Positions 51,336 through 59,007 of a stretch of DNA of 59,007 bases are shown piece after piece. This DNA comes from Paenibacillus mesophilus (GTDB taxonomy: Bacteria > Bacillota > Bacilli > Paenibacillales > NBRC-103111). Below the pieces are notes generated by a model. That model was given only the letters and a program-made list of their open reading frames with translations. It made no database searches and was not told where the DNA came from. A program made the position numbers and the translations under genes. How positions within the stretch are numbered: position 1 is the stretch's first letter; the number at the start of each line of letters is the position of its first letter. Location: positions 1 to 59,007 of the forward strand of contig NZ_VCRA01000039.1 in assembly GCF_005938385.1 (NCBI RefSeq). The letters run 5' to 3'.

Positions 51336-52118
51336 ATGACTACTTTAATGCCTCCTTGCCTGCTGCCCCTGGAGGGCGCAGTCAACTTCCGCGATCTGGG
51401 CGGACTCCGCACAGCCGACGGAAGAACCGTCAAGCACGGCCTGTTGTTCCGCGCCGCCGAGCTGACCGGCCTCACCGCCGAAGATCACCGGCAGTTGAAC
51501 GCTATCAGCTTCAAGAACGTCCTGGACTACCGCAACAAGGCCGAGGCCGAACTCAAGCCGGACCCGGCCATCGGGCAAGCCGTCAACACCCGCATCCCGG
51601 TCAATCCGGCCGCCGATGCCCACCCGCACCTGTCCATGGAGGACTTGTTCAAGAACGGCCTGCACCGGGTGTTCACCGCAGACATGCTGCTGAAGATGTA
51701 CTCGGATATGCCGCTCAGCAACGCGTCCTATAAGCAGCTGATGCAGATGCTCCGCGAGCCGGAGCGCCACTTGCCGCTCGTCCAGCACTGCGCCGGCGGC
51801 CGGGATCGCACCGGGGTAGGCAGCATGCTCATTCTGCTCACGCTCGGCGTTCCGTATGAAACCGTCATGGAAGACTATTTGCTGTCGAATACGACCCTCG
51901 TGGTCTATCATGATCTGATGTTCGAAATGGCGGCCCGTTATATGGCGGCCGACGATTTGCTCCATTTCCAGGAAGCGATGCGCCTGCAAGAGCGGTACCT
52001 CGATGCGGCGATGAACAGCATTACCCAAGCCTACGGCGCCTTTGACCGTTACTTGGATGCCGAATTCAGCATTGACACCGCCACTAGACAAAAGATTCAA
52101 GCGTATTGCCTGGAGTAG
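51336..52118 (+). CDS. Tyrosine-phosphatase-type enzyme (Y_phosphatase3 family)
   Basis: 260 residues. It begins with GAVNFRDLGGLRTADGRTVK, a family mark, and carries the catalytic P-loop VQHCAGGRDRTGVGSML, with the Cys nucleophile and Arg. Relatives remove phosphate from proteins, phosphoinositides or small phosphate esters. The start ATG has AGAAAGGACTACAGCTTC before it. In this operon it may release phosphate from the product of the phosphoesterase. Only loosely supported; a signalling phosphatase is the alternative. Confidence 0.9.
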   Translation: MTTLMPPCLLPLEGAVNFRDLGGLRTADGRTVKHGLLFRAAELTGLTAEDHRQLNAISFKNVLDYRNKAEAELKPDPAIGQAVNTRIPVNPAADAHPHLSMEDLFKNGLHRVFTADMLLKMYSDMPLSNASYKQLMQMLREPERHLPLVQHCAGGRDRTGVGSMLILLTLGVPYETVMEDYLLSNTTLVVYHDLMFEMAARYMAADDLLHFQEAMRLQERYLDAAMNSITQAYGAFDRYLDAEFSIDTATRQKIQAYCLE

Positions 52119-52174
52119 CCGCTACCAGGATCGCCAACCTGAGGATGACCCGAAAAACGAGGAGGAACTTTTGT

Positions 52175-53497
52175 ATGGAGGGCAAGAACAGAAAAGCCGG
52201 CCTGCTGCTGACCCTGGTTGCGGCCATCGGACTGAGCGGATGTGGCGTCGCCGCTTCGCCTGAGTCGAAGGCCCCGGAGAAGCTCGCGCTCCTGGACCCG
52301 AGCAAACCGACCAAAATCACCTTTTATTCCTACAGCCTGGCCTATCCTACTATGAAAGCCGGCATGGAGCAATTGATCCAGGAGTTCAACGATACGGTCG
52401 GCAAGCAAAAAGGAGTGGTCGTGGAAGGAGTGCCCGATGCAACGCTCCAGCAATTCAAAGCGGACATCTCCGCCGGCAAACCGGTGGACATCGTTCAACA
52501 CGGCTTCAGCACACTTGATACGTCCCGGAAAACGCTAGGGTTCAAAGCCTATGAGGACGTGTTCCCCAAGGAAGAGCTGGACGCCCATTTCAAGGGGATC
52601 TCTCCGAACGCCCTGGAGCTGGGCAAAATTGACGGCAAAATGTACGGCCTGGCCTTTACCTTCAGCACCCCGATCGTGTTCATGAACGGCAAGCTGTTCA
52701 AGGACGCCGGCCTTGACCCAACGAAGCCTCCGCAAACATGGGAGCAAATCAAAGCCGCTTCGCTCAAAATCAAAGCGGCGACCGGGAAAGCCGGCTTCGC
52801 TCTCGGTCCGAACAACGGCTGGGTTACGGAAGGCTTGATCCTGAGCAACGGCGGAGAGGTGCTGACCAAGGATCGGAAGAAGGTCGCGTTCGCCGGGCCG
52901 CAGTCGGTGAAAGCGATCGAGATGTGGAAAGACCTGTACCAGAACGGAGCGCATGCCGTAGGCAATGACAGCGAGCTGACGGAGCAATTCATGGCTGGCA
53001 ACCTGGGGATGTTCATTACTTCGACGGCGCTTCACAGCGGATTCAAGAAAGCGTCGGAAACAGGAGGCTGGGAGCTGTATGGCGCGGCATTCCCGCAGTT
53101 CGGCGACAAGCCATCCGTCCCGGTCAATTCCGGCAGCATGCTCGCCGTCCGTCCGGACAGCCCGACGAAAAACGCGGCCGTCTGGGAATTCGTCAAGTTC
53201 GTCACCGGAGACCGCGGCTATACGATCATTACGACTAAGGTCGGGTACTTGCCGCTGCGCACCGGACTGGCCGACGACCCGAACTACCTGAAGCCGTTCG
53301 TGGATCAGAATCCGCTGTACAAGATCAACCTGGAGCAGCTGAAGCGCATCCAGCCTGTCGCCATCTGGCCAGGCGATTACGCGACCGAGATCACCACCGC
53401 CTTCTCCGACGCGATCGTGAAGTCGGTTATCTCGAACGAGGATGTCGGCAAGACGCTGACGAAAGCCCAAGACGAAATCAACGCGATGCTGAAATAA
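52175..53497 (+). CDS. Solute-binding lipoprotein of a Ugp-like importer
   Basis: About 440 residues. Signal peptide with lipobox IGLSGCGVA. Then KITFYSYSLAYPTMKAGMEQ, FKADISAGKPVDIVQHGFST and YGLAFTFSTPIVFMNGKLFK, and late SGSMLAVRPDSP and YLPLRTGLADDP. The overall order is that of UgpB/MalE-type binders. The ATG at 52175 follows GGAGGAACTTTTGT; frames further upstream overlap the phosphatase gene end. It should feed the two permeases behind it. Glycerol 3-phosphate or a glycerophosphodiester is a plausible ligand given the phosphodiesterase in the operon. Confidence 0.92.
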   Translation: MEGKNRKAGLLLTLVAAIGLSGCGVAASPESKAPEKLALLDPSKPTKITFYSYSLAYPTMKAGMEQLIQEFNDTVGKQKGVVVEGVPDATLQQFKADISAGKPVDIVQHGFSTLDTSRKTLGFKAYEDVFPKEELDAHFKGISPNALELGKIDGKMYGLAFTFSTPIVFMNGKLFKDAGLDPTKPPQTWEQIKAASLKIKAATGKAGFALGPNNGWVTEGLILSNGGEVLTKDRKKVAFAGPQSVKAIEMWKDLYQNGAHAVGNDSELTEQFMAGNLGMFITSTALHSGFKKASETGGWELYGAAFPQFGDKPSVPVNSGSMLAVRPDSPTKNAAVWEFVKFVTGDRGYTIITTKVGYLPLRTGLADDPNYLKPFVDQNPLYKINLEQLKRIQPVAIWPGDYATEITTAFSDAIVKSVISNEDVGKTLTKAQDEINAMLK

Positions 53498-53510
53498 GAG
53501 AGGAAACACC

Positions 53511-54482
53511 ATGAGCCAAGTTATTGACAATAAGGTCGCGCCCCCCTTCATGGGGAAAGCGGAGAGAGTGAAGGTGAAACCGCGGTGGTCGGCCCAACGC
53601 TTCGCCAGGCTTAAGCCGTACCTGTACCTGCTGCCTGCCTTGCTGCTGCTCGGCCTCTGGATGTACAAGCCGCTTCTGCAGACGTTCTACCTCGCTTTCC
53701 ACCGATGGAGCATGGTGCCGGGGACGGTGCCGGTCTACGTGGGCGTGGACAACTTCATCCGATTGTTCCAGAACAAAAGCTTCGCCGGGTCCATCGGGAA
53801 CACGGTGTTCTACACGCTCGGGCTGCTGCCCTTCTCCATCGTCATCCCGATCTTGCTCTCCAACGCGACGCATCGGATGAACGAGCGGGTCAAAAATTTG
53901 TATCGGGCGTTATTCTTCATTCCGATGATTCTGGCCCCGGTCTCGGTGAGCGCCATTTGGCGCTGGCTCTTCCACCCCACGAACGGACTGGTGAATTTGG
54001 GTCTGCTCAAGCTGGGGGTGATCCAGAACCCGATCGCGTATTTCTCCGACCCTCATTTCGCCAAGTGGATCATCTTGTTCATTACAGGGTGGAAAATGGT
54101 CGGGTTCAGCACGATCATTTTCTCGTCCGCTCTAACGAGTCTGAATCAGGAGTATTACGAAGCGGCCTCCCTGGACGGCGCCGGGCGGTTCCAGCTGTTC
54201 GCGCGCATCACGGTCCCGCTCTTGTCTCCGATGATTCTGTTCATGTTCACCATGAGCCTGCTGTTCTCCAGTCAATGGACGTTCGCCTATATCGACATAT
54301 TGACCACCGGCGGCCCCTACGGCTCTTCGACCAACATTTATTATGAAATGTACAAGTTCGGCTTCTCGAATATGAACGTCGGCCTCAGCTCGGCGTCCGC
54401 CGTGGTCTTCTTCATCGTCTTCGGGATCATCGCCCTTGGGCTGAACGGATTGACCCGCAAATTCGCGTTTTACGACAACTAA
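53511..54482 (+). CDS. ABC importer permease, UgpA/MalF type
   Basis: 323 residues, six predicted membrane segments starting LYLLPALLLLGLWMYKPLLQ. EAA loop YYEAASLDGAGRFQLFARIT. The features TFYLAFHRWSMVPGTVPVYV and TGGPYGSSTNIYYEMYKFGF are typical of CUT1 permeases. The ATG follows AGAGAGGAAACACC, 13 bases after the binding-protein stop. The ATPase is not encoded here. Confidence 0.93.
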   Translation: MSQVIDNKVAPPFMGKAERVKVKPRWSAQRFARLKPYLYLLPALLLLGLWMYKPLLQTFYLAFHRWSMVPGTVPVYVGVDNFIRLFQNKSFAGSIGNTVFYTLGLLPFSIVIPILLSNATHRMNERVKNLYRALFFIPMILAPVSVSAIWRWLFHPTNGLVNLGLLKLGVIQNPIAYFSDPHFAKWIILFITGWKMVGFSTIIFSSALTSLNQEYYEAASLDGAGRFQLFARITVPLLSPMILFMFTMSLLFSSQWTFAYIDILTTGGPYGSSTNIYYEMYKFGFSNMNVGLSSASAVVFFIVFGIIALGLNGLTRKFAFYDN

Positions 54483-54501
54483 TCCGAAAGGAGGAACCCC
54501 C

Positions 54502-55320
54502 ATGAAGCGACCCTCCCGGGCGTTCACGCTGCTCCAGCATGGCTTGCTGGCCATCATGTGCGTGATCGCGATCTTCCCGCTCTACTGGATGATTATCTCC
54601 TCGTTCAAGAACGAGTCGGAGATCTTCACGGCCTCCTTCGTGCCGATGCAGCCGACTTGGAGCAACTACACGTACGTCTTCAAGGAAATGCCGATCGTCC
54701 GCATGATGTTCAACTCGTTCAGCGTCGCGATTCTGATGTCGTCGTTCCAACTCGCGACCGGACTGTTGGCCGCCTATGCCCTGGTGCGTTGGAGATTCCG
54801 GGGCCAGCTTTTCATCTTCTCCATGCTCAGCCTGACATGGCTCATTCCTTTCCAGTCGGTGATGATCCCGAACTATGTGCTCGTCAATCAATTGGGCATG
54901 AATGAAACGACGCTGGGTATTGTGCTGCCGTTCGCGGTCTCCACCTTCGCCATCCTGTCGCTGTACCAGAGCTTCAAGCAGTTCCCTAAGGTGCTGATCG
55001 AAGCGGCATGCATCGACGGCCAAAGCGACTTCGGCATCTTAACCCGGCTCATCTTGCCCAACATCAAATCCATGGTAGTGTCCCTGGGCATCCTTCAGTT
55101 CATCCACGGCTGGAACGAATACTTATGGCCGATGCTGATCACGAAGAAGATGGAGCATGCCCCCCTGCAGATCGGATTAAAGCTGTTCGTCAACTCCGAC
55201 ACCAACATGTGGGGCTCGCTGATGGCGGGAACAACGATCTCCTGCTTGCCGATTCTCCTCCTCTACCTCTTGCTTCAGCGGCAAATCGTGGATTCCTTCG
55301 TTCGATTCGGGATCAAATAA
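54502..55320 (+). CDS. ABC importer permease, UgpE/MalG type
   Basis: 272 residues, six predicted membrane segments from GLLAIMCVIAIFPLYWMIIS. EAA loop LIEAACIDGQSDFGILTRLI. The C-terminus LLYLLLQRQIVDSFVRFGIK is the common ending of this subfamily. The ATG follows AAAGGAGGAACCCCC. It is the last gene of the operon, followed at once by a strong terminator. Confidence 0.93.
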   Translation: MKRPSRAFTLLQHGLLAIMCVIAIFPLYWMIISSFKNESEIFTASFVPMQPTWSNYTYVFKEMPIVRMMFNSFSVAILMSSFQLATGLLAAYALVRWRFRGQLFIFSMLSLTWLIPFQSVMIPNYVLVNQLGMNETTLGIVLPFAVSTFAILSLYQSFKQFPKVLIEAACIDGQSDFGILTRLILPNIKSMVVSLGILQFIHGWNEYLWPMLITKKMEHAPLQIGLKLFVNSDTNMWGSLMAGTTISCLPILLLYLLLQRQIVDSFVRFGIK

Positions 55321-55325
55321 TAAAC

Positions 55326-55374
55326 AAAACCTCCGGCTTGCCGCACTAGCGGCAAAACTCGGAGGTTTTGTTAT
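55326..55374 (+). terminator. Terminator of the Ugp-like operon
   Basis: Outer stem AAAACCTCCG facing CGGAGGTTTT, with an inner hairpin TTGCCGC/GCGGCAA, followed by TTGTTATTT. It begins six bases after the permease stop. Confidence 0.9.
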
Positions 55375-55384
55375 TTCGGCGGGA

Positions 55385-55424
55385 GCGTGTGGCTTAGTGT
55401 GATTCAACTATCGTTATCCGTCGT
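55385..55424 (-). repeat. Dispersed hairpin repeat, truncated copy R4
   Basis: GCGTGTGGCTTAGTGTGATT and CAACTATCGTTATCCGTCG match the spacer and tail of R1 and R2. The hairpin part is missing or merged with the preceding terminator. The tail contains the TAA stop of the minus-strand serine hydrolase gene. Confidence 0.65.
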
Positions 55425-56514
55425 TGAGCCCTCTTATTATTGATTTACTCTTTTCAAGAAACTCCCCTAGAAACTTCTTGCTATTGAAACTGTGCACCTG
55501 ACTCATTCTTATCACTATTAAATCCCAGCTTGGAACTACCATTGCTACATTTAATCCAGCACCTGAAAGAACAAAGGCATCTTTAGGCAATGATGTCGAG
55601 AGACTTCCATTCGTGTTTGAACGTAAACCAAGACCATAATCGAGCTGAACCCAACTGACTTTTTTCATTTCATCTAAGTACCACGAAGCGACAATCTGTT
55701 GATCTTCCCATTTGCCGTTCCTAAGCAGTAAATAGGCAAACCTTGCAAGATCCCGAGATGTCATGTCAGGACCTGCACATGAAGGTTGATAAATTTTCTC
55801 TCCCCATAAATAACTAGGTCCACCTGAGTACCAAGATGTTTTCTCTATTCCAATAGGAGAAAATAAATGATTCTCAATACTTGTATGTAATTGGACACCT
55901 GTAAGATGTGGCGAAATAACTGCGAGATGGTTATATCCTACATTGCTATATCCAAATTTTATTCCTGGTTCAGAATAAAGCTGCATTGAATCGGGATAGT
56001 GCTCACAATGTCCTACCGTATATGGAACGAATAAAAAATTTTCGCCCTGAAATACCTCAGGTGAAGGCCTTAACCCCGAAGTGTGATTTAGAATGTGAGT
56101 AAAAGTAATAAGGTTTTTCCGGGGATCAGACAAAGGAAAGCCCTCGGGTAAATACCTAATATCGTAAACAGGACTCTCAAGATTTATCTTTATAGGTATA
56201 CGTCCACCACTTGAGTCCTCAATCCATTTACTGACCATACATGCCGTCATAGTCTTACCCATAGAAGCTGTCCAGGTTGGTGTATATTTTGTTTCGGGAC
56301 GATCATATCTTTCGCTAACTATCCAACCATCTTTGATTACTAATACCGATAGGGGCGATTGTCTTGCAGGCGGTACTGATTGGATCTCCATGTTCCAATC
56401 GACGAACTCCCGAGTTGCTTCCAAATCTATGCCTAGACTTGATATGTCATCGTTATGTACAAGAGTTCTCCATCCATCTTTTGTTTCAGAAGAGGGAAAG
56501 TAGAAATTAGACAT
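55414..56514 (-). CDS. Beta-lactamase-type serine hydrolase (class C/esterase fold)
   Basis: 366 residues. The SxxK nucleophile motif is TASMGKTMTACMV near residue 88; the second motif is YSNVGYNHLAV. The third motif near the C-terminus is not clear (SGAGLNVAMVV region). There is no signal peptide, so it is probably cytosolic, more like esterases or D-aminopeptidase relatives than secreted beta-lactamases. The ATG follows AAAGGGTGAAAAA. The gene is AT-richer than the operon before it and ends inside repeat R4, so it looks like an acquired single-gene unit. Substrate unknown. Confidence 0.88.
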   Translation of the reverse strand: MSNFYFPSSETKDGWRTLVHNDDISSLGIDLEATREFVDWNMEIQSVPPARQSPLSVLVIKDGWIVSERYDRPETKYTPTWTASMGKTMTACMVSKWIEDSSGGRIPIKINLESPVYDIRYLPEGFPLSDPRKNLITFTHILNHTSGLRPSPEVFQGENFLFVPYTVGHCEHYPDSMQLYSEPGIKFGYSNVGYNHLAVISPHLTGVQLHTSIENHLFSPIGIEKTSWYSGGPSYLWGEKIYQPSCAGPDMTSRDLARFAYLLLRNGKWEDQQIVASWYLDEMKKVSWVQLDYGLGLRSNTNGSLSTSLPKDAFVLSGAGLNVAMVVPSWDLIVIRMSQVHSFNSKKFLGEFLEKSKSIIRGLNDG

Positions 56515-56627
56515 TTTTTCACCCTTTTAGCATTTTTCTTTATTTTATTCTGTGTTTATTTCAGGTTCCCTCCTAATTATGAAGTGACCAATTGTCCGGC
56601 GACACAAACATAGGTGCATAATCCTGA

Positions 56628-56702
56628 ATGAATTGTGCCGTCCTAAAGGGCACGATAGTTCATTCACACAGGGGAGCAGTTCGTCGTCGGCAACTGTCCC
56701 TA
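56628..56702 (+). repeat. Dispersed hairpin repeat, diverged copy R5
   Basis: AAGGGCACGATAGTTCATTC, then a hairpin with GGGAGCAGTT facing AACTGTCCC. This is the reverse-complement order of R1 (tail first, hairpin second), with many changes. Confidence 0.45.
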
Positions 56703-56732
56703 TTTCATTATAGAAACGGGAGAGCGGTTTTT

Positions 56733-56828
56733 ATGAGATACCCAAATATAGTGACAATAACATCGCGGAGATATTTATGGAGTTGCCACTGGATTGATTG
56801 CTTTGCTTGTACCGTCTCATTAAAGTAA
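56733..56828 (+). pseudogene. 31-codon remnant between two repeat copies
   Basis: Reads MRYPNIVTITSRRYLWSCHW and ends CTVSLK with TAA in the first bases of R6. It has no ribosome binding site and no recognisable family. It is the end of a frame that opens at 56628, so it is probably the decayed tail of a former gene between repeats. Confidence 0.35.
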
Positions 56829-56895
56829 CGGGAACCCGTAGTTCAATAAACATCAATTGAAGGCTGCCATGAAAAGGGCAGTCTTTACTTTTTTG
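56816..56895 (+). repeat. Dispersed hairpin repeat, copy R6
   Basis: ATTAAAGTAACGGGAACCCG, TAGTTCAATAAACATCAATT, then hairpin AGGCTGCC...GGGCAGTCTTT and a T-run. In reverse complement it aligns with R2 over the tail, the TTTATT spacer and the first hairpin arm. Confidence 0.55.
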
Positions 56896-57000
56896 AAAAC
56901 ATAAAATCTAGATGAGACTTTCTGATAATTTTGAACATATTGGATACGATCTCCTTTGCTATAATAATAACCAAGACGAAATGGACAGCAGGTGAAAAGT

Positions 57001-58416
57001 ATGAGCTACGTGGAGTCCGTGCAAAGGGCGATCGACTATATTGAAGAGCATTTGGACGAGGAGCTTGATCTCTCCAGCATTGCGGAAGAGGCTTATACAT
57101 CGGTCGCCCAATTGTATCGGGTGTTCTACGCGCTTACCGGACATCCTGTAAAAGATTACATTCGCAAAAGAAGAATAAGCGTTGCAGCCAATCACCTGAG
57201 ATACTCTAAACGTAAAGTGGAGGAGCTCGCTTGGGACAGCGGATTTGAGTCTTACCATTCTTTTGCCAAGGTGTTCAAGAAGATCGTCGGTTTAACTCCG
57301 GCCACCTATCGCAACGCCGAACTGTTCTTCAGCTTCGAGCCGATCCGTCTATACGAGCAAATTACCTACAAGGAAGATAAGGAACAAGCTGAGCTCTTCC
57401 CCGACGTCAAAGTGATCCGGTTCCTGCCTGACAAGATGTATACCTATTTGCACATCTCTAACCATGAAGAAGGAATGGAAAATGAGGCATTCCGGACTGT
57501 TTTCGAAAAACTCGGTGTAAGTGAAACTGCTAGGAACAACAAAGTACGTGTTTTTGGCTACAATGTGGATCTTCAGGAAGAAGACGGCAAGCCCCGGTAT
57601 GGTTACCGAGTGCTGATTGAGGCTGCAGAGGAATGCATGGTTAATAGTACGTTAACCGAGGAGCCGTTCACTGGAGGGCTGTATGCGGTAAGAAAAGTCG
57701 CCGCATTATCCCCAAAGACGATACAGGACGGATGGGATCGGCTATTGTCAGAATGGTTGCCGAAAAGTACATTTGACATTGGCACGCATCAATACATTGA
57801 GGAGTTTATTGCGTACAACAGGAAGGTAACGAGGATGAACCTGTATCTTCCCGTGCAGCGAAGTCTCCATAACGAACCGATCGAAGTCGTTGAGCTGACG
57901 GAGTCAAAGGCTTTCTTCTATCGGGGATATGGAGCCGAGGCTCAAAAGGTTGCCGAACGACGATTGATCAATTGGTACGAGAGAGGGGCTGGCGGAAATT
58001 GGCAGGCTGGCGGAGGAACATATTATATTTCTTATCATTACGGCTTTGAAGAAACTGAAGAATACTGGTGGGAAAACGGGATCCTCAAAGCTGAGCCGGG
58101 AGCTCCGGTGTTGGATGGACTTGAAGTAAAGGGCATAGGGGCGGGTTCTTATGCTTGCTGTGTTACTAAGACATACGGGTTGTTAACCGGTGTTCTGGAT
58201 AAGATACATCGTTGGATTGCGACCAACGGTAACTATTGGCTGGATGAAGAGCGGCAATGGTTCGCGGAATATCACATGTTCGAAGGAATGAATGTAGAGC
58301 GGGATTCCGTTGTGAAGGTCTATATTCCAATCCTGCCTGTGGTGAGCACTCAAGGATGGAAACCACCGGTGGAGTGCAATAAATCACATGTAAAAGGGGA
58401 GGGTGGATATCTTTGA
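57001..58416 (+). CDS. AraC-family regulator with GyrI-like effector domains
   Basis: 471 residues. The AraC double helix-turn-helix is N-terminal (1-110: YIEEHLDEELDLSSIAEEAY, WDSGFESYHSFAKVFKKIVG, LTPATYRN), as in Rob/SoxS-type proteins. Two GyrI-like SOUL-fold effector segments follow (about 135-280 and 285-450, with ESKAFFYRGYG and VVKVYIPILP). GyrI-like domains bind drugs or other small amphiphiles. The ATG at 57001 follows AGGTGAAAAGT. It is followed at once by lon. The stop codon overlaps an in-frame TTG that could extend lon. Confidence 0.88.
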   Translation: MSYVESVQRAIDYIEEHLDEELDLSSIAEEAYTSVAQLYRVFYALTGHPVKDYIRKRRISVAANHLRYSKRKVEELAWDSGFESYHSFAKVFKKIVGLTPATYRNAELFFSFEPIRLYEQITYKEDKEQAELFPDVKVIRFLPDKMYTYLHISNHEEGMENEAFRTVFEKLGVSETARNNKVRVFGYNVDLQEEDGKPRYGYRVLIEAAEECMVNSTLTEEPFTGGLYAVRKVAALSPKTIQDGWDRLLSEWLPKSTFDIGTHQYIEEFIAYNRKVTRMNLYLPVQRSLHNEPIEVVELTESKAFFYRGYGAEAQKVAERRLINWYERGAGGNWQAGGGTYYISYHYGFEETEEYWWENGILKAEPGAPVLDGLEVKGIGAGSYACCVTKTYGLLTGVLDKIHRWIATNGNYWLDEERQWFAEYHMFEGMNVERDSVVKVYIPILPVVSTQGWKPPVECNKSHVKGEGGYL

Positions 58417-58541
58417 ATAATGCAAGGAAAATAAATAATGATAAAAATCTTGATGGGTACAGACCTAATCATGTGCCTAGGGCATTAAAAGTAATTTATT
58501 CTGAGGAAAACTCAAATAAGATTGTGAGGGAGGAAAAGGAT

Positions 58542-59007
58542 ATGCAGGTACCCAGTAAGCAAAAAATGCGACAACTGCCGCTCTTACCTTTAAGGGGGTT
58601 GACCGTGTACCCCGGCATGGTGCTACATCTGGATGTCGGCCGCGAGAACTCGGTCCGGGCGTTAGAGAAGGCTATGGTTGAAGACAGCATGATTTTGCTG
58701 TGCTCCCAAACTGAAGCAGATATTGAAGACCCGGCTACTGACGACATATATCGCGTCGGGATTATTGCCAAGGCGAGGAAGATGATGAAGTTGCCGAACG
58801 GAACCATTCGTGTTCAGGTCGAAGGCATCATGCGAGCGGAAGTTGTTGAATATTTGGCAAACGACTCGTTTTACGAGGTTAATGTCCTGGAGATGCCCGA
58901 AGAAGAGTCCACCGACCCGGGGATCGACACTCTTATGCGAACGGTGCTTAGCCAGTTCGAGCATTACATCAATTTGACTAAGAAGGTTACGCCGAAGACA
59001 CTTGCAG
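58542..59007 (+). CDS. lon: Lon protease, N-terminal part (cut by window edge)
   Basis: The first 155 residues are the LON substrate-binding domain: LPLLPLRGLTVYPGMVLHLD, RENSVRALEKAMVEDSMILL, and TIRVQVEGIMRAEVVEYL. ATPase and protease domains lie beyond the window. The ATG at 58542 follows GGGAGGAAAAGGAT. The frame is open back to a TTG at 58413, which overlaps the stop of the AraC gene and also has GGAGG upstream; that would add 43 residues without family similarity. Lon degrades misfolded and regulatory proteins in the cytosol. Promoter and heat-shock signals were not found in the short gap. Confidence 0.9.
   Translation, partial: MQVPSKQKMRQLPLLPLRGLTVYPGMVLHLDVGRENSVRALEKAMVEDSMILLCSQTEADIEDPATDDIYRVGIIAKARKMMKLPNGTIRVQVEGIMRAEVVEYLANDSFYEVNVLEMPEEESTDPGIDTLMRTVLSQFEHYINLTKKVTPKTLA

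Larger units (their letters stand above)
56515..57000. other. Intergenic region with two inverted repeat copies and a gene remnant
   Basis: 56515-56600 is the probable promoter region of the serine hydrolase gene. Repeat copies R5 and R6 follow in plus orientation, with a 31-codon remnant between. 56900-56990 holds the AraC promoter (TTGGAT near 56939 and TATAAT near 56959 have a spacing of about 14, so this is weak). Confidence 0.4.

Noticed and set aside
55414..56514. Calling the serine hydrolase an antibiotic-resistance beta-lactamase
   Set aside because: It lacks a signal peptide and a clear KTG motif; many family members are esterases or peptidases.
1..59007. CRISPR arrays, tRNA or rRNA genes, prophage
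   Set aside because: No regularly spaced repeats, no cloverleaf-like conserved blocks and no phage structural genes were seen.

Overview
The window looks like a chromosomal segment of a spore-forming Gram-positive of the Paenibacillus type. Start codons follow strong AGGAGG-like ribosome binding sites. Transporters are lipoprotein-dependent sugar ABC systems without their own ATPases, including a LplB/LplC/LipO-type set beside a YesM/YesN-type two-component pair. A c-di-AMP (ydaO-type) riboswitch precedes a kdp operon. No rRNA, tRNA or CRISPR array was seen. The genus is an inference from gene content.

Layout. 1-0.9 kb: the tail of an IS110-type transposase, a dispersed hairpin repeat and a frameshifted small kinase gene. 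1.3-6.5 kb: a ROK repressor converging on a four-gene minus-strand operon (ComEC-like metallo-beta-lactamase lipoprotein, solute-binding lipoprotein, YdcF-like membrane protein, Cof-type HAD phosphatase). 7-17 kb: two separate modules, each pairing an ECF-type sigma factor fused to a sensor-like domain with a short UvrA2-class ABC ATPase. 17.5-34.3 kb: a long minus-strand carbohydrate region with two ABC importers, a histidine kinase/response regulator pair, a GH13 sucrose-phosphorylase-type enzyme, a PfkB sugar kinase, an alpha/beta hydrolase and two tandem LacI repressors. Shared ACCGGT palindromes probably join the LacI-controlled units into one regulon.

34.5-38.8 kb: a frameshifted Met/His-rich membrane protein, then a TetR repressor divergent from a two-gene ABC exporter whose leader contains operator-like palindromes and an intrinsic terminator. 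38.9-49.2 kb: a complete potassium-uptake locus. On the minus strand it runs riboswitch and terminator, TrkA-N-like protein, 36-residue membrane peptide, kdpF, kdpA, kdpB, kdpC, then a 780-residue protein made of two tandem KdpD sensor modules without a kinase. The missing kinase half of KdpD and KdpE are encoded divergently on the plus strand.

49.6-55.4 kb: a visibly GC-richer plus-strand unit with a GntR repressor, a calcineurin-like phosphodiesterase, a tyrosine-phosphatase-type enzyme and a Ugp-like ABC importer, with CTTGTATACAAG over the probable promoter. 55.4-59 kb: a beta-lactamase-type serine hydrolase followed by the dispersed repeat, two inverted degraded repeat copies, an AraC regulator with GyrI-like domains, and the start of lon.

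The strongest candidates for something undescribed are: (i) the recurring sigma-factor fusion plus UvrA2 pairing, which suggests drug-sensing transcriptional switches that control DNA-bound-drug removal; (ii) a split KdpD with a tandem-duplicated sensor under a c-di-AMP riboswitch; (iii) a dispersed hairpin repeat that supplies the stop codon of several unrelated single-gene accessory units, which looks cassette-like.
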